From an uncultured Myxococcales bacterium (GTDB lineage: Bacteria; Myxococcota_A; UBA9042), in contig CAIMLR010000023.1 in NCBI GenBank assembly GCA_903842345.1, positions 1 to 64,000 of the forward strand: a stretch of 64,000 nt of DNA, in the 5' to 3' direction. A program made the position numbers and the translations under genes. Of the stretch, positions 62,770 to 64,000 are shown in pieces (position 1 is the stretch's first letter; every line of letters starts with the position of its first letter). A model generated the notes under the pieces. It saw only the letters and a list, made by a program, of their open reading frames with translations. It was not told where the DNA came from and did not search any database.

Positions 62770-63888
62770 CTACGCCTTGCCGGTCACCCGCGAAAACACC
62801 GCCCGCGTGCCTGCCGCGGTCTTTTCCCAGGACAGCTCTGCGGCCCGCTTGCGTCCACGCGCCCGCAGGTCCGCGCGCAGCCCCGCGTCGGTGATCAGCC
62901 GCGTCATGCCGTCGCCGATCTCATCCAGATTGAGCGGATCCACCGCCACCGCTGCGCCCGCCGCCACTTCATCCAGCGAACTGCCGCGGGACGTCAGCAC
63001 CGGCGCGCCGCACGCCATCGCTTCGACGACGGGAAGGCCAAAACCTTCGTACAGGGACGGATAGCAGAGCGCGATCGCCTCGTGGTACAGCACCTTCAGC
63101 GCATCCACGCTCACGTAGCCCACGGGATGAATGCGGTGCTTGAGCGGGCTGGCGTTGAGCGTGCGGGCGATGCCTTCGTCCTTCCAGCCGCGCCCGCCGG
63201 CCAGGACCAGATGCACGTCCGGATGGTGCGGCGCGATGTGCTCAAACGCCTCGATCAGGCGCACGAGGTTCTTGCGCGGCTCCAAGGTGCCGACCGCCAG
63301 CAGGAAGTGCTGGGGCAGCTGGAGGCTCTGGCGCTCGCGGGCGATCGTCGGTTCGTCGGGCGGCGTGTTGAAGCGGTCATCGGCGGCCAGCGGCACCGCG
63401 ATGACGTTCTCCGGCTTGACCGGCAGGATCCGCAGCACGTCCCGGCGCGTCGCCTCTGAAGGCGTCAGGATCGCGGCGGCTCCGCGCGCCAGCGTCGGCA
63501 ACAGCAAGCGCTGCAGGACGCGCTTCTTGAAGGTAAATGTCTCCGGATACAGGAAAATTGCCAGATCGTGCACCGTCACCACGTACGGGATATTCGGCAC
63601 ATGCGCGGCCAGGCTCAGCGGCGCCATGTAGTTCGGGAAAAACGCCGCGTCCGGGCGCAGTTTGACGGCCTGAACCGCCAGCGCGGTCTGCATCCACGCG
63701 GCGCGGATCGGCATGCGCGGGCCGATTTTCTGCACGTCGATGTCGGCGAATTCGCTGAAATCCTTGTTCGTCGCGAAGATCAGCTCGTCCTGGCCGTGGG
63801 CCAGCCACGACCGCAGCACGTGCTCCGTGTAGAGACCAACGCCCGTGCGACCGGGGCACCATGTCGTCACATCAACGAGGATCCTCAC
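62770..63888 (-). CDS. Family 4 glycosyltransferase (GT-B fold)
   Basis: The 372-residue enzyme has a GT-B fold: N-terminal GRTGVGLYTEHVL, a middle AVGTLEPRKNLVRLIEAFE hinge and the nucleotide-binding EX7E-type motif in PSLYEGFGLPVVEAMACGAPV. It transfers a sugar from a nucleotide donor during polysaccharide or lipid glycosylation. It starts with GTG 63888 that overlaps the stop of the upstream hydrolase (GTGA). No sugar-nucleotide genes are in the window. Confidence 0.92.
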   Translation of the reverse strand: MRILVDVTTWCPGRTGVGLYTEHVLRSWLAHGQDELIFATNKDFSEFADIDVQKIGPRMPIRAAWMQTALAVQAVKLRPDAAFFPNYMAPLSLAAHVPNIPYVVTVHDLAIFLYPETFTFKKRVLQRLLLPTLARGAAAILTPSEATRRDVLRILPVKPENVIAVPLAADDRFNTPPDEPTIARERQSLQLPQHFLLAVGTLEPRKNLVRLIEAFEHIAPHHPDVHLVLAGGRGWKDEGIARTLNASPLKHRIHPVGYVSVDALKVLYHEAIALCYPSLYEGFGLPVVEAMACGAPVLTSRGSSLDEVAAGAAVAVDPLNLDEIGDGMTRLITDAGLRADLRARGRKRAAELSWEKTAAGTRAVFSRVTGKA

Positions 63889-64000
63889 GCGGACTCCCCG
63901 GCGAAGGGCACGGTTTCCGCGAGGAAGTGGATGATGGGCGCGAAGACTTCTTCTGGAGCGCGCGGGCCGGTGACCATGTCCATGTGGCCGTAATCGGCGA
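63885..64000 (-). CDS. Alpha/beta-hydrolase-like protein, C-terminal end
   Basis: Only the last 37 residues are visible, to the stop at 63885-63887. The sequence YGHMDMVTGPRAPEEVFAP followed by IIHFLAE is the usual end of lipase/esterase-like alpha/beta hydrolases, with the catalytic His in YGHMD. It is translationally coupled to the glycosyltransferase. The N-terminus lies beyond the window edge. Confidence 0.65.
   Translation of the reverse strand, partial: ADYGHMDMVTGPRAPEEVFAPIIHFLAETVPFAGESA

Overview
The window comes from a high-GC Gram-negative bacterium, most likely a member of Myxococcota or a related lineage of the former Deltaproteobacteria (inferred, not proven). The pointers are a giant cysteine-rich lipoprotein built from CDDGNxCT-type repeats after an Asp/Ala-rich linker, a decayed relative of it, an endonuclease-type MutL, a SMUG1-type uracil glycosylase, outer-membrane efflux and lipoprotein genes, and dense, mostly short operons. 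No complete rRNA or tRNA gene and no CRISPR array was seen.

Region 1 (1 to about 9.5 kb) is accessory DNA. It holds a HEPN-like protein (137-1306, minus), a 970-residue protein with an N-terminal Cap4/DUF4297-like nuclease, a STAND-like ATPase, a helical region and two C-terminal SEC-C zinc motifs (1600-4512, plus), and a small CHAT/caspase-like protease (4623-5339, minus). Beside them is an isolated 3' piece of tRNA-Gly(CCC) (5639-5683) that looks like an integration scar. It is flanked by palindromic or direct repeats on both sides. Next come a 29-residue membrane peptide, an AlpA-like island regulator, a second STAND-like ATPase and a nucleotidyltransferase whose ribosome binding site lies inside a perfect 13-bp inverted repeat. 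I read this as one or two integrated islands carrying candidate defence genes; the immune function is inferred from domain content only.

Region 2 (9.6-16 kb) has a GxGYxYP putative glycoside hydrolase lipoprotein with a short DUF6250 partner, a frameshifted Cys-rich pseudogene, an ABC-2 exporter (ATPase plus permease) and a secreted YncE-like beta-propeller. Region 3 (16-22.4 kb) is a tripartite efflux operon (TolC-like, membrane-fusion protein, RND pump) followed by a patatin-like protein. Region 4 (22.4-28.4 kb) carries housekeeping and stress genes: SMUG1-type glycosylase, an SDR, two Hsp20 chaperones, an aldo/keto reductase, exonuclease III and a thiolase.

Region 5 (28.5-38 kb) is cell-surface: the 1841-residue Cys-rich lipoprotein, a neutral-ceramidase lipoprotein, a peroxiredoxin and an exported LolA-like protein. 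Region 6 (38-53.6 kb) is rich in DNA repair and information processing: mutL, psuG, an exported TPR/HEAT protein, a tandem double radical-SAM enzyme, a ppiD-like/uvrC/lipoprotein operon, a beta-CASP nuclease and a zinc-ribbon RNase HI. Region 7 (53.6-64 kb) is metabolic and envelope-related: aldehyde dehydrogenase, a GT-C-like membrane protein, mscL, a split GMC alcohol oxidase, a nitroreductase with a possible sigma-54 promoter, rmuC, a TMEM175-like channel, a family-4 glycosyltransferase and the end of a hydrolase gene. A degenerate ~130-bp intergenic repeat occurs at least twice, and probably a third partial time.
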